From Photobacterium proteolyticum (GTDB taxonomy: Bacteria > Pseudomonadota > Gammaproteobacteria > Enterobacterales > Vibrionaceae): a stretch of DNA of 64,000 bases. This document shows positions 1 through 9,557 of the stretch, piece after piece. Under the pieces are notes generated by a model. It was not told the DNA's origin and ran no database searches. It saw only the letters and a program-made list of their open reading frames with translations. Each line of letters starts with the position of its first letter. Position 1 is the first letter of the stretch. The stretch lies in assembly GCF_001939735.1 (NCBI RefSeq), contig NZ_MJIL01000090.1:124001-188000 (forward strand), given 5' to 3'. Made by a program: the position numbers and the translations under genes.

Positions 1-2
1 TG

Positions 3-872
3 GTTGCTGTGTACTGGATGGTTGGCACATTATTGTCTTTTTCGCTGATGGCGATTGGTGTCAGAGAGCTGGGCGGTAGTATTTCGCCATTTGAAATGCT
101 TTTTTTCCGTAGCCTTATAGGGCTGGCGGTAATCTCGACTATTGTATTTTATCGCCGTCAGCAGAAGTTGCTGAAAACAGAACGTGCAGCTTTGCAAATT
201 GGCCGGAACCTTATGAACTTCCTCGGTCAGTATTGCTGGTTTCTCGGCATTACCTTGCTGCCACTGGCTGAAGTGTTTGCGCTTGAGTTTACGGTGCCGT
301 TGTGGACGCTGATGATTGCCTGTGTATTTCTGGGTGAGAAGCTCACCAAGGTGAAGATTGTCTCTCTTGGTCTGGGACTTTTGGGAGTCATTGCTATTAT
401 TCAGCCGACAGCCGCGGTATTCAATCCGGCATCCTTAATTGTATTACTGGCCGCAGTCAGTTTTGCGGCTTCATATGTAGCGACCAAGTCACTTTCTTTG
501 ACTGAGTCGCCGTTAACTATCCTGTTTTATATGTCTCTTATCCAGTTACCCATTAGCCTGGTGTTGATGTTGTCTGATTGGCAGACCCCACAAGGGGGCG
601 AGTGGTTGTACTTGCTCATCGTTGGGCTCACCGGTTTATCAGCTCACTACTGTATTGCCAAGGCCATGCAGCACGCTGATGCCAGTGTGGTTGTGACACT
701 CGATTTTCTGCGTCTGCCGCTGATAGCTGTAGTCGGTATGTTGTTCTATGGAGAAGCTGTTGAGCTGGCGGTTATGATGGGTGGCTTGCTGATGGTTGTT
801 GGCAATATTATCAATGTCAGGGCAAGCAATAAGCAAACTTACATAGAGACTAAAGCAATGGCAGAAGGCTAG
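3..872 (+). CDS. EamA/DMT-family membrane transporter (5' end outside window)
   Basis: A polytopic inner-membrane protein of about 290 residues with the two repeated EamA halves (roughly residues 1-135 and 140-275) and about ten hydrophobic segments. This family exports or imports small metabolites; the substrate cannot be read from the sequence. The reading frame is open to the left edge of the window. The first in-window start (GTG at 9) would begin inside the first membrane helix, so the true start is probably a few codons upstream and the gene is recorded as partial. The C-terminal tail after the last helix is short and hydrophilic. It converges on the acetyltransferase gene that follows. 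Confidence 0.8.
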   Translation, partial: VAVYWMVGTLLSFSLMAIGVRELGGSISPFEMLFFRSLIGLAVISTIVFYRRQQKLLKTERAALQIGRNLMNFLGQYCWFLGITLLPLAEVFALEFTVPLWTLMIACVFLGEKLTKVKIVSLGLGLLGVIAIIQPTAAVFNPASLIVLLAAVSFAASYVATKSLSLTESPLTILFYMSLIQLPISLVLMLSDWQTPQGGEWLYLLIVGLTGLSAHYCIAKAMQHADASVVVTLDFLRLPLIAVVGMLFYGEAVELAVMMGGLLMVVGNIINVRASNKQTYIETKAMAEG

Positions 873-912
873 GCGATCAACTACATCCTTGTAGCTGTTC
901 TTCTATAGGCGG

Positions 913-1458
913 TTAGCTGAGTGGCTTGATGATTCGGGCTGGTGAGCCCCCGACCAGGGTATCAGGCGGAACGTCTTTGGTGACGGTTGAATTAGCTGCG
1001 ACCACAGAACGGGCACCAATGGTGACACCTTGGCAGATCACCACCTGCCCACCGATCCATACGTCATCTTCAACCACAATAGGCTTGCAGATTGTTTCCC
1101 AGCGACGACGTCTCAGGTGATCCAGAGAGTGGGTTGGGGTGTAGAACTGGGTGTTTGGCCCGATGAGCACGTTGTCGCCAATGCGGATTTCGGTGTTATC
1201 GAGCATGGTAACCCCCATATTGAGGAAGGTATTGCTGCCGATATGGATAGTTTTACCAAATTCACATAGAAAGGGTGGTGTTACGATACTCCCTTCGCCG
1301 AAGGAGCCGAGCAGTTGTTCCATCAAGTCTTGCAGGGTATCGCCTGGGTTATTGTTTATTTGTTGCTTCAGTGCCGCAGCATGGTTTCTGAGTGCGGTGA
1401 TCTCCGGATCGAGACCGTCAAAGTCTTCGCCGTTTACCATTTTTTCGAATTCGGTCAT
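913..1458 (-). CDS. Sugar O-acetyltransferase, left-handed beta-helix (Maa/LacA-like)
   Basis: A 181-residue protein whose C-terminal two thirds are hexapeptide repeats of the left-handed beta-helix acyltransferase fold, including IGDNVLIGPNTQFYTPTHS, VEDDVWIGGQVVICQGVTIG and the closing VGGSPARIIK. The histidine in TPTHSLD sits where the catalytic base of Maa/LacA/CAT-type enzymes lies. It should transfer acetyl from acetyl-CoA to a sugar hydroxyl in the cytoplasm; the acceptor is unknown. It is only distantly similar to the second enzyme of this family at 5883-6443. It stands alone, with no operon partner. Confidence 0.8.
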   Translation of the reverse strand: MTEFEKMVNGEDFDGLDPEITALRNHAAALKQQINNNPGDTLQDLMEQLLGSFGEGSIVTPPFLCEFGKTIHIGSNTFLNMGVTMLDNTEIRIGDNVLIGPNTQFYTPTHSLDHLRRRRWETICKPIVVEDDVWIGGQVVICQGVTIGARSVVAANSTVTKDVPPDTLVGGSPARIIKPLS

Positions 1459-1648
1459 CGTTTACCTTCGCAGGAATATCAGTATCGCAATAGATAGGGC
1501 TAAGTGTAATCGGAAAGATTGATTGGGTATTGATAGCCCTCAAAGGAACGTTAATTCAGTTCTGGAGCATTGTTTACACAGCAACTTTCGAGCAATTGCT
1601 AAAGCACCAGGCCAGACAGCCCTCGCCTAGTTTAGTCATTTTTTACCC

Positions 1649-4081
1649 TTAAGATTCACCTACCAAGCCCAACTGTTTTTCTAGTTTCTCTATGAGAACC
1701 TCGCGTTTAAAGGGTTTCGGCAGATAATCATCCATTCCGCAATCGAAGCACTTTTGAATGTCGTCATCGAGGATAGAGGCGGTTAACGCCACAATGTGTG
1801 TGCGAGGGTAGCCGTTGTCGTTTTCGAACTGGCGAATGGAGCGCGTGGCGTCGAAACCATTGAGAACAGGCATCATACAGTCCATCAGCACGAGGCCGAT
1901 AGCTTCATGGTGAAGCTCATAGTATTCGACCGCTTCCTGTCCGTTATTTGCCAGATTGTAATCGAGCCCAATCTTCTTCAAGTTGATACAGGCAACTTGT
2001 TGGTTAACTTTGTTGTCTTCGACAATCAGGATTTTCTTTCTTAGCGTTTGCGGGGCCGTTGGGGGGCTCGCAGGTTCTGGTAAGTCATGATTCACGGCTG
2101 TCGTCAGTGCTTTTTTGAGTCGGGTACCAAACAACGGGGCTGTAACAAATGCTGTGATGTTATTTGAGCCGTTGATAGTGTCAGTGCTGATAGTTTCCGT
2201 ATTGCGTCGAATATAAATAATAGGGTATTGAGAGTAGTTACTCTCAACGTCTTGTAACATCTCGAAATTATCAACAAGGATCAAGCCGACTTGCTGTATT
2301 GACGCAGGTATGGTCGAGGCGCTTTGAACGATTGTGGCATGATGACCGAATCGCTGAATTTCATCGACCAGCAGTGCATTGGTCGCTTTGGTGAAATAAA
2401 CAATATCAATTGGCTCATCGGTTGATAGCTGTTGTTCGTCATTATTGAACTTAACGTCGAAATAGAACTGACTTCCCTGACCCTTATTTGAGATAAGCTG
2501 GATTTTCCCACCCATGAGCTCGACCATCTTAGCTGAAATGGCCAGGCCAAGGCCTGTTCCGCCATATTGAGCTGACGTGTCTGCATTTTCCTGCTTAAAC
2601 TCATCGAATATATGTTGCTGTTTATCCTTGTCTATACCAATTCCGGTATCGGCGACAGAAAAGTAGATCGTCGTGGATAGATTCGTCTGCATAACCAGTT
2701 TGACCGAGAATGTGATGGAACCCTTTTCGGTGAATTTAATTGCATTTGAAGCAAGGTTCATGATGACCTGGCGGAGCTTTTGTTCGTCGGCTTTGATGTA
2801 GTTAGGCAGCGATGGGTCAAGTTCGATATGAATATCGATATTCTTTTGCTGTGCTTTGGGCGCAATCAGGGCTGCAGTATCGAATAGGATCTCTTTAACT
2901 GCGCAGGTATGCGGACAGATTTCGAGGTGGCCGGATTCAATCTTGGAGAGGTCCAAAATATCATTGATAAGCATCAGCAGCGTTTGTGAAGAGGCATTGA
3001 TTGTTGATAGGTAGTCCTTCTGAATGGCCGTGAGACGGGAGTCTGACAAGATTTCGGTCATCCCTAAAATACCATTGAGCGGTGTTCTGATTTCATGTGA
3101 CATATTGGCCAGGAAGGCACTCTTGGCCTTGTTGGCTTGTTTCTCGTGTTCACGAGCATTGATGAGTTGGTTTTCCAGTTTGCCTGTTTGATGAACCACA
3201 TAGAGCAGAACGGCAATGATAGACAGGCACAAGACACTACCGGCAAGGAGCTTGATGAGTTCGAAATAGCTTAGCTTTTCGGCAATCTTTTGCGGAATTA
3301 CAGAAAACAGTGCGTTGAGTTTGTCCTCGAGTATGTGAATGGTATTTCTTAACTCACGATGCCTGCCTTGGTTGTGATCGTAGCCAAATACTTTAAAGGC
3401 GCGCTGAAGGGCATAGAAATCAAGATTAAATTGATTAAATGCTTAATTCAGTGAAGTAGAGTTGGGTGTTTGGGCGATTTCACTACGGATTTGAACCAGT
3501 GTTGTATCTATTTCTCGAAGTACATCTGCCTCGAAGTCTGAGAAAAACTGATACATCAAATCCTGCGTGGTAAGTGTTAGCTCATCTAACCGGTTATTTC
3601 TCGAAGCGTTGACCTCCTTTTCCAGGCTGAGGGTACTGTCTTTGAGCTTGTCGATTAGCCCAGGTTTCTCGTTGGTTCCTCGGATTAGAACAAGCATATC
3701 AGCAAGGGTGATGAACGTTTGGTAGTAGGTATTGACTGAGTCCAGGGTAACTTGGGGATCGTAGTCAGTGGCAAGATCGTTGGCCTGAATCGTATTATGG
3801 ATATCATTGAGGTTGATGACGATATGCTCATAAGCCGCTGTCATTTTTTCCTGGTATTGCGAGTCCACTCTTGCAATAAAATCTTTTTCATGTCGGCGCA
3901 TCATCAACATGTCATTGGATGCGTTAAGAATTTGAATTTCCAGGGAGATAAGTTGCGCTCGTTTATTATTAAGTGTTTGCTCGGCATAGAAGAAAGTGCC
4001 GAGAAACAGCACGATGATGAGAGCACCATAGCTGAGCAGTTGTTTTATCGAGCGGGTTTGATTGTATTGAGGTGTCTGCAT
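1649..4081 (-). pseudogene. Hybrid sensor histidine kinase with HBM-like sensor, interrupted by an in-frame TAA
   Basis: Two open segments on the minus strand, 3443-4081 (212 codons) and 1649-3440, share one reading frame and are separated only by a TAA at 3443-3445. Joined they would be about 810 residues. The order is: N-terminal helix (about 15-35), a periplasmic four-helix sensor with the HBM-type signature MLMMRRHEKDFIARV, a second half ending FGYDHNQGRHRELRNTIH, a second membrane helix near residue 280, HisKA with FLANMSHEIRTPLNG (His near 329), HATPase with DTGIGI and GGTGLGLAIS, and a receiver with Asp near 734 in LVLMDCMMP. The stop falls inside the sensor domain. A TTG at 3232 could in principle start a kinase fragment, but it lies inside the second membrane helix. 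A preceding AGGAAGG supports the ATG at 4081. It may be a true nonsense mutation (for example CAA to TAA) or a base-calling error. Confidence 0.8.
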
Positions 4082-4253
4082 CGAAATCCATTTCCTTCCT
4101 GAGCCGAGTACGGTAGTTAAGCTACCGTTACAGTCAACGCATTGATTTTTATTGTAGTTCTATCATAGAACGGTCATCGAATGCAGTATGTTAGACTGGT
4201 TGCATTGTAAAGAAAATAACCGGGGACGTCGCTGTAGGTAATGATAAGTGCCG

Positions 4254-5477
4254 TTATTCCTTCAGAATCGTTTTCACTTCTAGTTCACTGTGCAGGGTAC
4301 GGTGCACCGGGCAACGGTCGGCAATTTCCAGTAATCGCTGCTGTTGCTGCTCGGTGAGCGCCCCTTTGAGTGTGACGTAGCGGGAGAGTACTTCAATTTG
4401 GCTGTCTTTAACATCACACTCTTCGCAGTCCTTCGCGTGCTGTCGGCTATGGTTGAGCTCAACGGTGACATCTTCGAGCGGGATTTGTTTTCGGTTGGCG
4501 TACATCCGAATGGTCATTGAGGTGCAGGCACCCAATGCGGCTAATAAGTGCTCGTAAGGATCGGGGCCAAGATCGCTGCCGCCGACGGATGTAGGCTCGT
4601 CGGCCAGCCATACGTGGCTGTCTGACAAGACTGTTCGGGTAAACTGATGATTCTTTTCTGCAACTAATACATGACCTTTGCTGAGCGGGTTATCTTGTCG
4701 GTCGATTGCATCTGCAGCAGTGACATAGCGTGATGACCAGGTAGCAATTGTCGATGCCACATATTCGGCATCGGCCGCGTTGGTAAGCAGGTGATCGGCA
4801 CCATCGAGGCTAACAAAGCTCTTGGGGTGTTTGGCCGCCTGATAGATTTTTTCCGCTTCTTTGATAGAGACGGTTTGGTCGACTGGCGAGTGAAAGATGA
4901 GCAGTGCTTTTCTGAGTTTGGCTATCTTATCAGGCTGGTTATGCTCGGCCAGATCATCCAGAAACTGTTTTTTGATGGTAAAGGGGCGGCCAGCCAGATT
5001 GACCTCCGCGACTCCTTGCTTCTCGATGGCATCAAGCTGACAGGCAAACTGCTTGGTGACATGTTGAGGATCGGCGGGAGCGCCAATGGCTACTACGCCG
5101 CTGGCCTCGGGAATGGATTCGGCGGCGGCCAGCACGGCTGCTCCTCCCAGGCTGTGGCCTATCAGCAGGGCTGGCGCGCGGTAATGTTCACGCAGGTAGT
5201 TTGCTGCATGGATAAGATCGGCGATATTGGACGAGAAGTTGGTATTGGCAAAGTCACCATCACTGCTGCCGAGCCCCGTAAAGTCAAACCGAAAAACGGC
5301 AAAGCCATTCGCCGTCAGGGATCGTGCAATACGGGATGCAGATACAACGTCTTTGCCACAGGTGAAACAGTGGGCGAACAGGGCAAAGGTGTGGGGATTG
5401 CTGTTTGGCAGCTCCAGTAATCCGGCGATGGATTGACCGTCACTGCCAGTAAACTCCAGTTTGATACGCTTGGGCAT
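4254..5477 (-). CDS. Alpha/beta hydrolase - OsmC fusion protein
   Basis: 407 residues in two domains. Residues 1 to about 250 are an alpha/beta hydrolase with the nucleophile elbow IGHSLGGAAV, an aspartate in LIFHSPVDQTV and a histidine in DGADHLLT, a complete Ser-Asp-His triad. Residues about 265-405 are an OsmC/Ohr-type domain with LAALGACTSMTIRMYA and the second cysteine in ADRCPVHRTL, the pair that reduces organic hydroperoxides in this family. Such bifunctional fusions occur widely in bacteria; the hydrolase may release a peroxidised acyl chain that the OsmC half reduces, which is inference. The protein is cytoplasmic with no signal peptide. It is transcribed alone. Confidence 0.88.
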   Translation of the reverse strand: MPKRIKLEFTGSDGQSIAGLLELPNSNPHTFALFAHCFTCGKDVVSASRIARSLTANGFAVFRFDFTGLGSSDGDFANTNFSSNIADLIHAANYLREHYRAPALLIGHSLGGAAVLAAAESIPEASGVVAIGAPADPQHVTKQFACQLDAIEKQGVAEVNLAGRPFTIKKQFLDDLAEHNQPDKIAKLRKALLIFHSPVDQTVSIKEAEKIYQAAKHPKSFVSLDGADHLLTNAADAEYVASTIATWSSRYVTAADAIDRQDNPLSKGHVLVAEKNHQFTRTVLSDSHVWLADEPTSVGGSDLGPDPYEHLLAALGACTSMTIRMYANRKQIPLEDVTVELNHSRQHAKDCEECDVKDSQIEVLSRYVTLKGALTEQQQQRLLEIADRCPVHRTLHSELEVKTILKE

Positions 5478-5580
5478 AATGCCGACTCATTGATAGTAGA
5501 TATGAGTCAATCATAGACCACGGATATTCGGATTAACCGTTAGCTGATAGCGATGCTTTTCTGGTGACAGTCGCTGATCC

Positions 5581-5733
5581 ATCTCGGGCCCAAGGTGGAA
5601 TGGTGGTTGCCAGGACTATCAGGCCAACAAGCTACCAATATCAGAGCAGCAGAAGAACCTGGCTTATACGGCATCTATTCAGGCGGTGCAGGCAACGATC
5701 CGTCGCCTTGGTGTATTGAGAACTCATAAGTAG
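5581..5733 (+). pseudogene. Possible 3' remnant of a lost gene
   Basis: The gap 5478-5882 has no intact gene. Within it, one frame is open from 5578 to a TAG at 5731-5733 and its last 39 or so residues look protein-like (KLPISEQQKNLAYTASIQAV followed by a basic end TIRRLGVLRTHK). There is no start codon or ribosome binding site in that frame, and a TGA closes it at 5575. I do not recognise the family. It could be the C-terminal end of a gene whose 5' part has been deleted, or chance. Confidence 0.3.
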
Positions 5734-5882
5734 TTTGTTCGATTAACAGCGTGAGATCTGGCGTCGCACGGAATGTGATCCGGTGTATATTTTGGTGTGC
5801 TGGTGGTGTTTTTCTCTCACATTACAGAAGCCATGATCTTCATAATAGTGGCAACTTAAGTATTGGATAATGCGGAAATACG

Positions 5883-6443
5883 ATGATTGAAAAAGAAAAA
5901 ATGCTGTCAGGCTTGATGTACCAGGCCTGGGATGCCGAGTTGCTAGCAGAGCGCCAGAAAGCCAAAGAGTTGTGTCACCAGCTAAATCACCTTAGCCCGA
6001 GCCAACCAGAGACCCGACAGGCACTCATTAGCGAATTACTGGGGCAAGAAAGCGATGCGTGCCTTGAATCGCCGTTTAACTGTGATTACGGCTACAACAT
6101 CAAGGCGGGCAAAGGCTTCTATGCCAATCATGGTTGTACAATTCTTGATTGTGCCCCTATTCATATTGGCGATAACTGCTTGCTGGCACCTGGGGTAGTC
6201 ATAGCGACTGCCGGGCATCCGCTTGATCCGGTTGAGCGAGCTTCTGGCGAGGAGTTTGCCAAGAGCATTACCATAGGTAACGATGTGTGGTTTGGTGCCA
6301 ATGTCACTGTGTGTCCGGGCGTGACGATTGGCGATAATGTGGTTGTTGGGGCTGGCAGTGTTGTTAATAAGGATTTGCCTTCCAACACAGTATGTGTCGG
6401 GTCGCCTGCCAAGCCAATCAAAGACATTCCACCCAAGCAATAA
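5883..6443 (+). CDS. maa: Maltose/galactoside-type O-acetyltransferase
   Basis: 186 residues, the usual length of Maa/NodL/LacA enzymes. The N-terminal helical cap domain is present (MLSGLMYQAWDAELLAER, residues 7-24), followed by hexapeptide repeats from about residue 75. ATAGHPLDP carries the catalytic histidine, and the fold closes with VGSPAKPIKDIP. It acetylates sugars from acetyl-CoA; the symbol reflects family resemblance, not a proven substrate. It ends at a convergent hairpin shared with the nitroreductase gene. Confidence 0.85.
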   Translation: MIEKEKMLSGLMYQAWDAELLAERQKAKELCHQLNHLSPSQPETRQALISELLGQESDACLESPFNCDYGYNIKAGKGFYANHGCTILDCAPIHIGDNCLLAPGVVIATAGHPLDPVERASGEEFAKSITIGNDVWFGANVTVCPGVTIGDNVVVGAGSVVNKDLPSNTVCVGSPAKPIKDIPPKQ

Positions 6444-6455
6444 GTCTTCAGAGCA

Positions 6456-6483
6456 AAGGTGAGTGAGCAGTATCACTCACCTT
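6456..6483. terminator. Bidirectional hairpin between maa and the nitroreductase gene
   Basis: A perfect 11-bp stem (AAGGTGAGTGA with TCACTCACCTT) with a 6-nt loop sits between two convergent genes and touches the stop codon of the nitroreductase. It is followed by an AT-rich stretch on the plus strand. Position and symmetry fit a shared terminator. Confidence 0.65.
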
Positions 6484-7102
6484 AAATTATCTCTAACACT
6501 TCCTGTAGCGGTTTGCGCATTTTTTGCGGCCAGTTTCCTTCTGCTGGGTAGCCGACAGTCACTAACATGACCGGAAGGATAGACGATGGCAGATTAAATG
6601 CTGATTGAACCGCCTCAGTGTCAAAGCCGCCAACAACGCCGGTGGATAGCCCTTGCTCGTCTGCCGCAAACATCAGGCTCATGGATGCAAGTGAAGCTGA
6701 GCGAATGGCCTCGTCTCTTCGAAGCTCTGAATTGTCTTGGTGCGATTCTGTCACCATATCGACCCATGTTGCCTTGATCTCTTCGGTGATGATGCCTTCG
6801 CTTACCGATGGTTGAAGCGCGTCTCCTAGTGTCTTGTAGCCTTCCAGATCACCACAGACTATATAGGTCACTGAAGCATCTTTAACTTGTTGTTGCCCAT
6901 ATGCAGCCTGGCATAAGTTGGATTTCTGCTCTTCGGAATGAACAGCAACGAATTTCCAGTTCTGTAGATTAAAAGCTGACGGTGAGTACGTTGCAAGTCT
7001 GACCAATTCAGAGATTGTTTCTGCAGTGATTTTTTTAGCCGGATCATATTTTCCGGTTGTTGAACGACTTTCTAAGTAATGTTGTATGCGCGAAGTATCC
7101 AT
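6482..7102 (-). CDS. Nitroreductase-family FMN oxidoreductase
   Basis: 206 residues of the nitroreductase (NfsB/YdjA-like) fold. The N-terminal SRSTTGKYDPAKKIT and LVRLATYSPSAFNLQNWKF segments form the FMN-binding region, and LMFAADEQGLSTGVVGGFD is the family's central helix-loop. It probably reduces quinones, nitro compounds or a related acceptor with NAD(P)H in the cytoplasm; the substrate is not evident. It lies 18 nt downstream of the EamA gene 7121-8035 on the same strand, so the two are probably co-transcribed. Confidence 0.85.
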   Translation of the reverse strand: MDTSRIQHYLESRSTTGKYDPAKKITAETISELVRLATYSPSAFNLQNWKFVAVHSEEQKSNLCQAAYGQQQVKDASVTYIVCGDLEGYKTLGDALQPSVSEGIITEEIKATWVDMVTESHQDNSELRRDEAIRSASLASMSLMFAADEQGLSTGVVGGFDTEAVQSAFNLPSSILPVMLVTVGYPAEGNWPQKMRKPLQEVLEII

Positions 7103-7120
7103 TGATAAGTCTCCTTGAGA

Positions 7121-8035
7121 TTAACTGTTATTCGATAAAACGTGTGTTGGCGTTTTCTTGGCCTTATTCGAGTGATTGACGATAAATAAAATTGAAACCA
7201 GAACCGTCACCACGCCAGCGATTTGGTTGATACCTAAATCTTCTCCTAAAATTATCCAGCCGAGCGTGAGTGCGGTTATCGGGCTTAGTAAGCCTAATGA
7301 GGATACAGAGGTGGATGGCAGGGCTTTAATGCCTCTGAACCATAAGGAATAAGCTAGCAATGCGCCAAATGAGCTTAAATAGAAATAACCAATGAAGTTG
7401 TTCAACGTAATGCTTGATGGAAGTGTATCAAAGGCGATGGCAAACGGGACAAGGCATATACCGCCTAGTAATAATTGCCATCCGGTAAATGACATAATAT
7501 GAAGCTCTGATCCCCAGCGTTTAGATAGAAAAGTGCCTAGTGACATGGAGACAGTACCGGCAAACGCAGCCATCAAGCCGATGTGATCCCAGGATGTACT
7601 GTTATTAACGAAGATTGTCGCCATACCGACGATGGCAAAGATACCGCTAGCCAGTACTGTAAACCTGGGTTTGTTTTTATCCAATAACCATATGATTACC
7701 ATGATGATAATTGGTTGCATGGCACCAACAACAGCCGCAACACCTCCCGGCAGCCGATAGGCGGCAACAAAAAGCAATCCCTGGAAAATACCAATATTCA
7801 GAACAGATAAAATGAGCATTTTTAATCCATTCTCTCGTCCTAAACGAGCCGGGAATAACAATAGGAGAATTAATCCAGCAGGAATAGATCGAATAAGCGC
7901 AGCAGTAAATGGCTGGTCCTCTGGAAGTAATTCTGTGGTAACGATATAGGTGGACCCCCATATAATAGGTGCAAGAGCTGTTAATAATATATTCTTTAAA
8001 TATTGCATAGAAGATGCCTGCTCAATGTGACTCAA
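7121..8035 (-). CDS. EamA/DMT-family membrane transporter
   Basis: 304 residues with ten predicted membrane helices in two EamA repeats (about 12-145 and 155-290). The first opens with ALAPIIWGSTYIVTTELLP, typical of the YedA/RhaT-like branch of metabolite exporters. The C-terminus is a short basic tail. It precedes the nitroreductase by 18 nt, suggesting a two-gene operon, and is followed upstream by a LysR gene in the same orientation. The substrate is unknown. It is clearly distinct from the EamA protein at the left edge. Confidence 0.85.
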   Translation of the reverse strand: MSHIEQASSMQYLKNILLTALAPIIWGSTYIVTTELLPEDQPFTAALIRSIPAGLILLLLFPARLGRENGLKMLILSVLNIGIFQGLLFVAAYRLPGGVAAVVGAMQPIIIMVIIWLLDKNKPRFTVLASGIFAIVGMATIFVNNSTSWDHIGLMAAFAGTVSMSLGTFLSKRWGSELHIMSFTGWQLLLGGICLVPFAIAFDTLPSSITLNNFIGYFYLSSFGALLAYSLWFRGIKALPSTSVSSLGLLSPITALTLGWIILGEDLGINQIAGVVTVLVSILFIVNHSNKAKKTPTHVLSNNS

Positions 8036-8178
8036 AGAACTTTGGCATCTATTTATGATTAACTCAATCTTATATCAGAAAAATAAACATCGCTATTTCT
8101 TATGATAATTATAGGTTTTCATGATGTATTAATCTGGGTATATGTTCTTAATAGGAAAAATTGCTGTTGATATAGTTA

Positions 8179-9033
8179 TTATTGGAGTAATTCTTTTAGC
8201 TCAACGAGTAGTTCAATCTCTTTGTGGCTAGGGTGATAGGTATATTGAAGCAGTACTTCACGTGTCGCGTAACCGTCGAGTTGAACTCTTGCCATTGTCT
8301 TGTCATCTATAACGGCTTCTGGAAGCCATGCGAAGCCAACACCCTGACGCACAAGGTTGGCAGAGCTTGAGACATTGCTTGTCGCTATTTTATGTCTACC
8401 TGGCAGTAGACCTGTAGACAGGTTTGTTCTCGAGCCGAGATCGGTCAGGATCACCTGACAGTAGTTGGATAAGTCCTGTAGTTCTACATTGTCCATTTGA
8501 GCTAATGGGTGTGAATGGGCTGCGACAAGATGTTTACTGATTGTAGCGATTGGAGCCGACGTGTGACTTGCAAGCGCAAGCGATGAAATGATGGCACTTA
8601 CGCGATTGTCTTCGAGCATTTCTTTGGCAAGAGACAAGGTTGTTTCATAGATCTTAAGGTTTGTGTATGGATGTCGCTGGGTAAATATATCGATTGCTTG
8701 CGCCAAACGTTCAGGCGGGTAAAGGGTATCTATAGCCAGCGCAAGTGTTTTGTTGGCTTGCTCGCTCGGTTGACAGGCTGTTTGTTCAAGCAAATTGGCT
8801 TCGGCGAGGAAGGTTTTTGCCAACGGCAATAGTTGCAGGGCAAACGGACTGGGGACTGCGCGGCGTCCCTCTAGGGTAAACAGTTTCTTTCCGGTAATAC
8901 TTTCTAAATTCTTGATTGTCGAACTTAGTGCCGGCTGCGATTTAAAAAGCAGCTTTGAAGCATTGGAGAAACTTCCCGTTTCAATGATTGTTGCAAAGAC
9001 ACGCCACTGATCGATGGTTGTTTTGTTAAGCAT
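8179..9033 (-). CDS. LysR-family transcriptional regulator
   Basis: 284 residues. The N-terminal winged helix-turn-helix (about 5-65) reads TGSFSNASKLLFKSQPALS, with the LysR recognition helix and the SITGKKLFTLEGRRAV wing. The rest is a periplasmic-binding-protein-like effector domain. It is divergent from the DAACS symporter at 9558 across a 524-bp gap that holds an inverted repeat (9155-9173), so it most likely controls that symporter. The same LysR/DAACS arrangement recurs at 51.6-54.1 kb. Confidence 0.88.
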   Translation of the reverse strand: MLNKTTIDQWRVFATIIETGSFSNASKLLFKSQPALSSTIKNLESITGKKLFTLEGRRAVPSPFALQLLPLAKTFLAEANLLEQTACQPSEQANKTLALAIDTLYPPERLAQAIDIFTQRHPYTNLKIYETTLSLAKEMLEDNRVSAIISSLALASHTSAPIATISKHLVAAHSHPLAQMDNVELQDLSNYCQVILTDLGSRTNLSTGLLPGRHKIATSNVSSSANLVRQGVGFAWLPEAVIDDKTMARVQLDGYATREVLLQYTYHPSHKEIELLVELKELLQ

Positions 9034-9154
9034 GGTTCTATTGTCCTTATTTCACCCAATGAAAGTATTGGGTTTTGGGAAATAAATAGCAATAGAAATG
9101 GCTATCATTGATTATTGTGTTTTATACATGCGCGATGGTTTGTTGACCTTCTAT

Positions 9155-9173
9155 TTTGCAAACTTGTTGCAAA
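9155..9173. promoter_or_regulatory. Candidate LysR operator between the LysR and DAACS genes
   Basis: A perfect inverted repeat, TTTGCAA - 5 nt - TTGCAAA, in the 524-bp divergent gap 9034-9557. LysR proteins commonly bind AT-rich interrupted palindromes upstream of a divergent target. It lies about 120 bp from the lysR start and 385 bp from the symporter start, so the assignment is tentative. I see no other convincing element in this gap. Confidence 0.4.
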
Positions 9174-9557
9174 TCAGTGGTGGTTAGGCATAGCACGGTC
9201 AGTTCGTCGGTTAAACTATCGACAACAGTGCTGAATCTGTGTGATCGCTCGATAATTATACTTCCTATGGAAAATATTCAGAATATTGTCTCGATATGAG
9301 CTTTTATTAAATATTATTCAGTAACAGCCAGTCACTTTGATGATGCAGGGCTTTTTTATTGCTTTTTTTTGATGAATATCTACTTTGGCACAGCCTCAAT
9401 AGCCATGGTTGGAGTGAGTATAAATATTGAACAGGAAGAAAATAATAATTCGCTCCATAAACTGGTGTTAATTGATGCGATTGTAACAAGATTGTTTCCA
9501 AAAAGCGGGTAGCTAAGCTGTCTGCTTATCTTTTTGTGAAAAAGACAGGTCAATATA

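Noticed and set aside
3443..4081. The 212-aa frame as an independent small sensor protein
   Set aside because: It is in frame with the downstream kinase, and the second half of its sensor domain and membrane helix lie just after the stop.
9307..9501. 64-aa minus-strand frame in the LysR/DAACS gap
   Set aside because: No ribosome binding site, low-complexity composition and no protein-like motifs; it lies in the regulatory gap.
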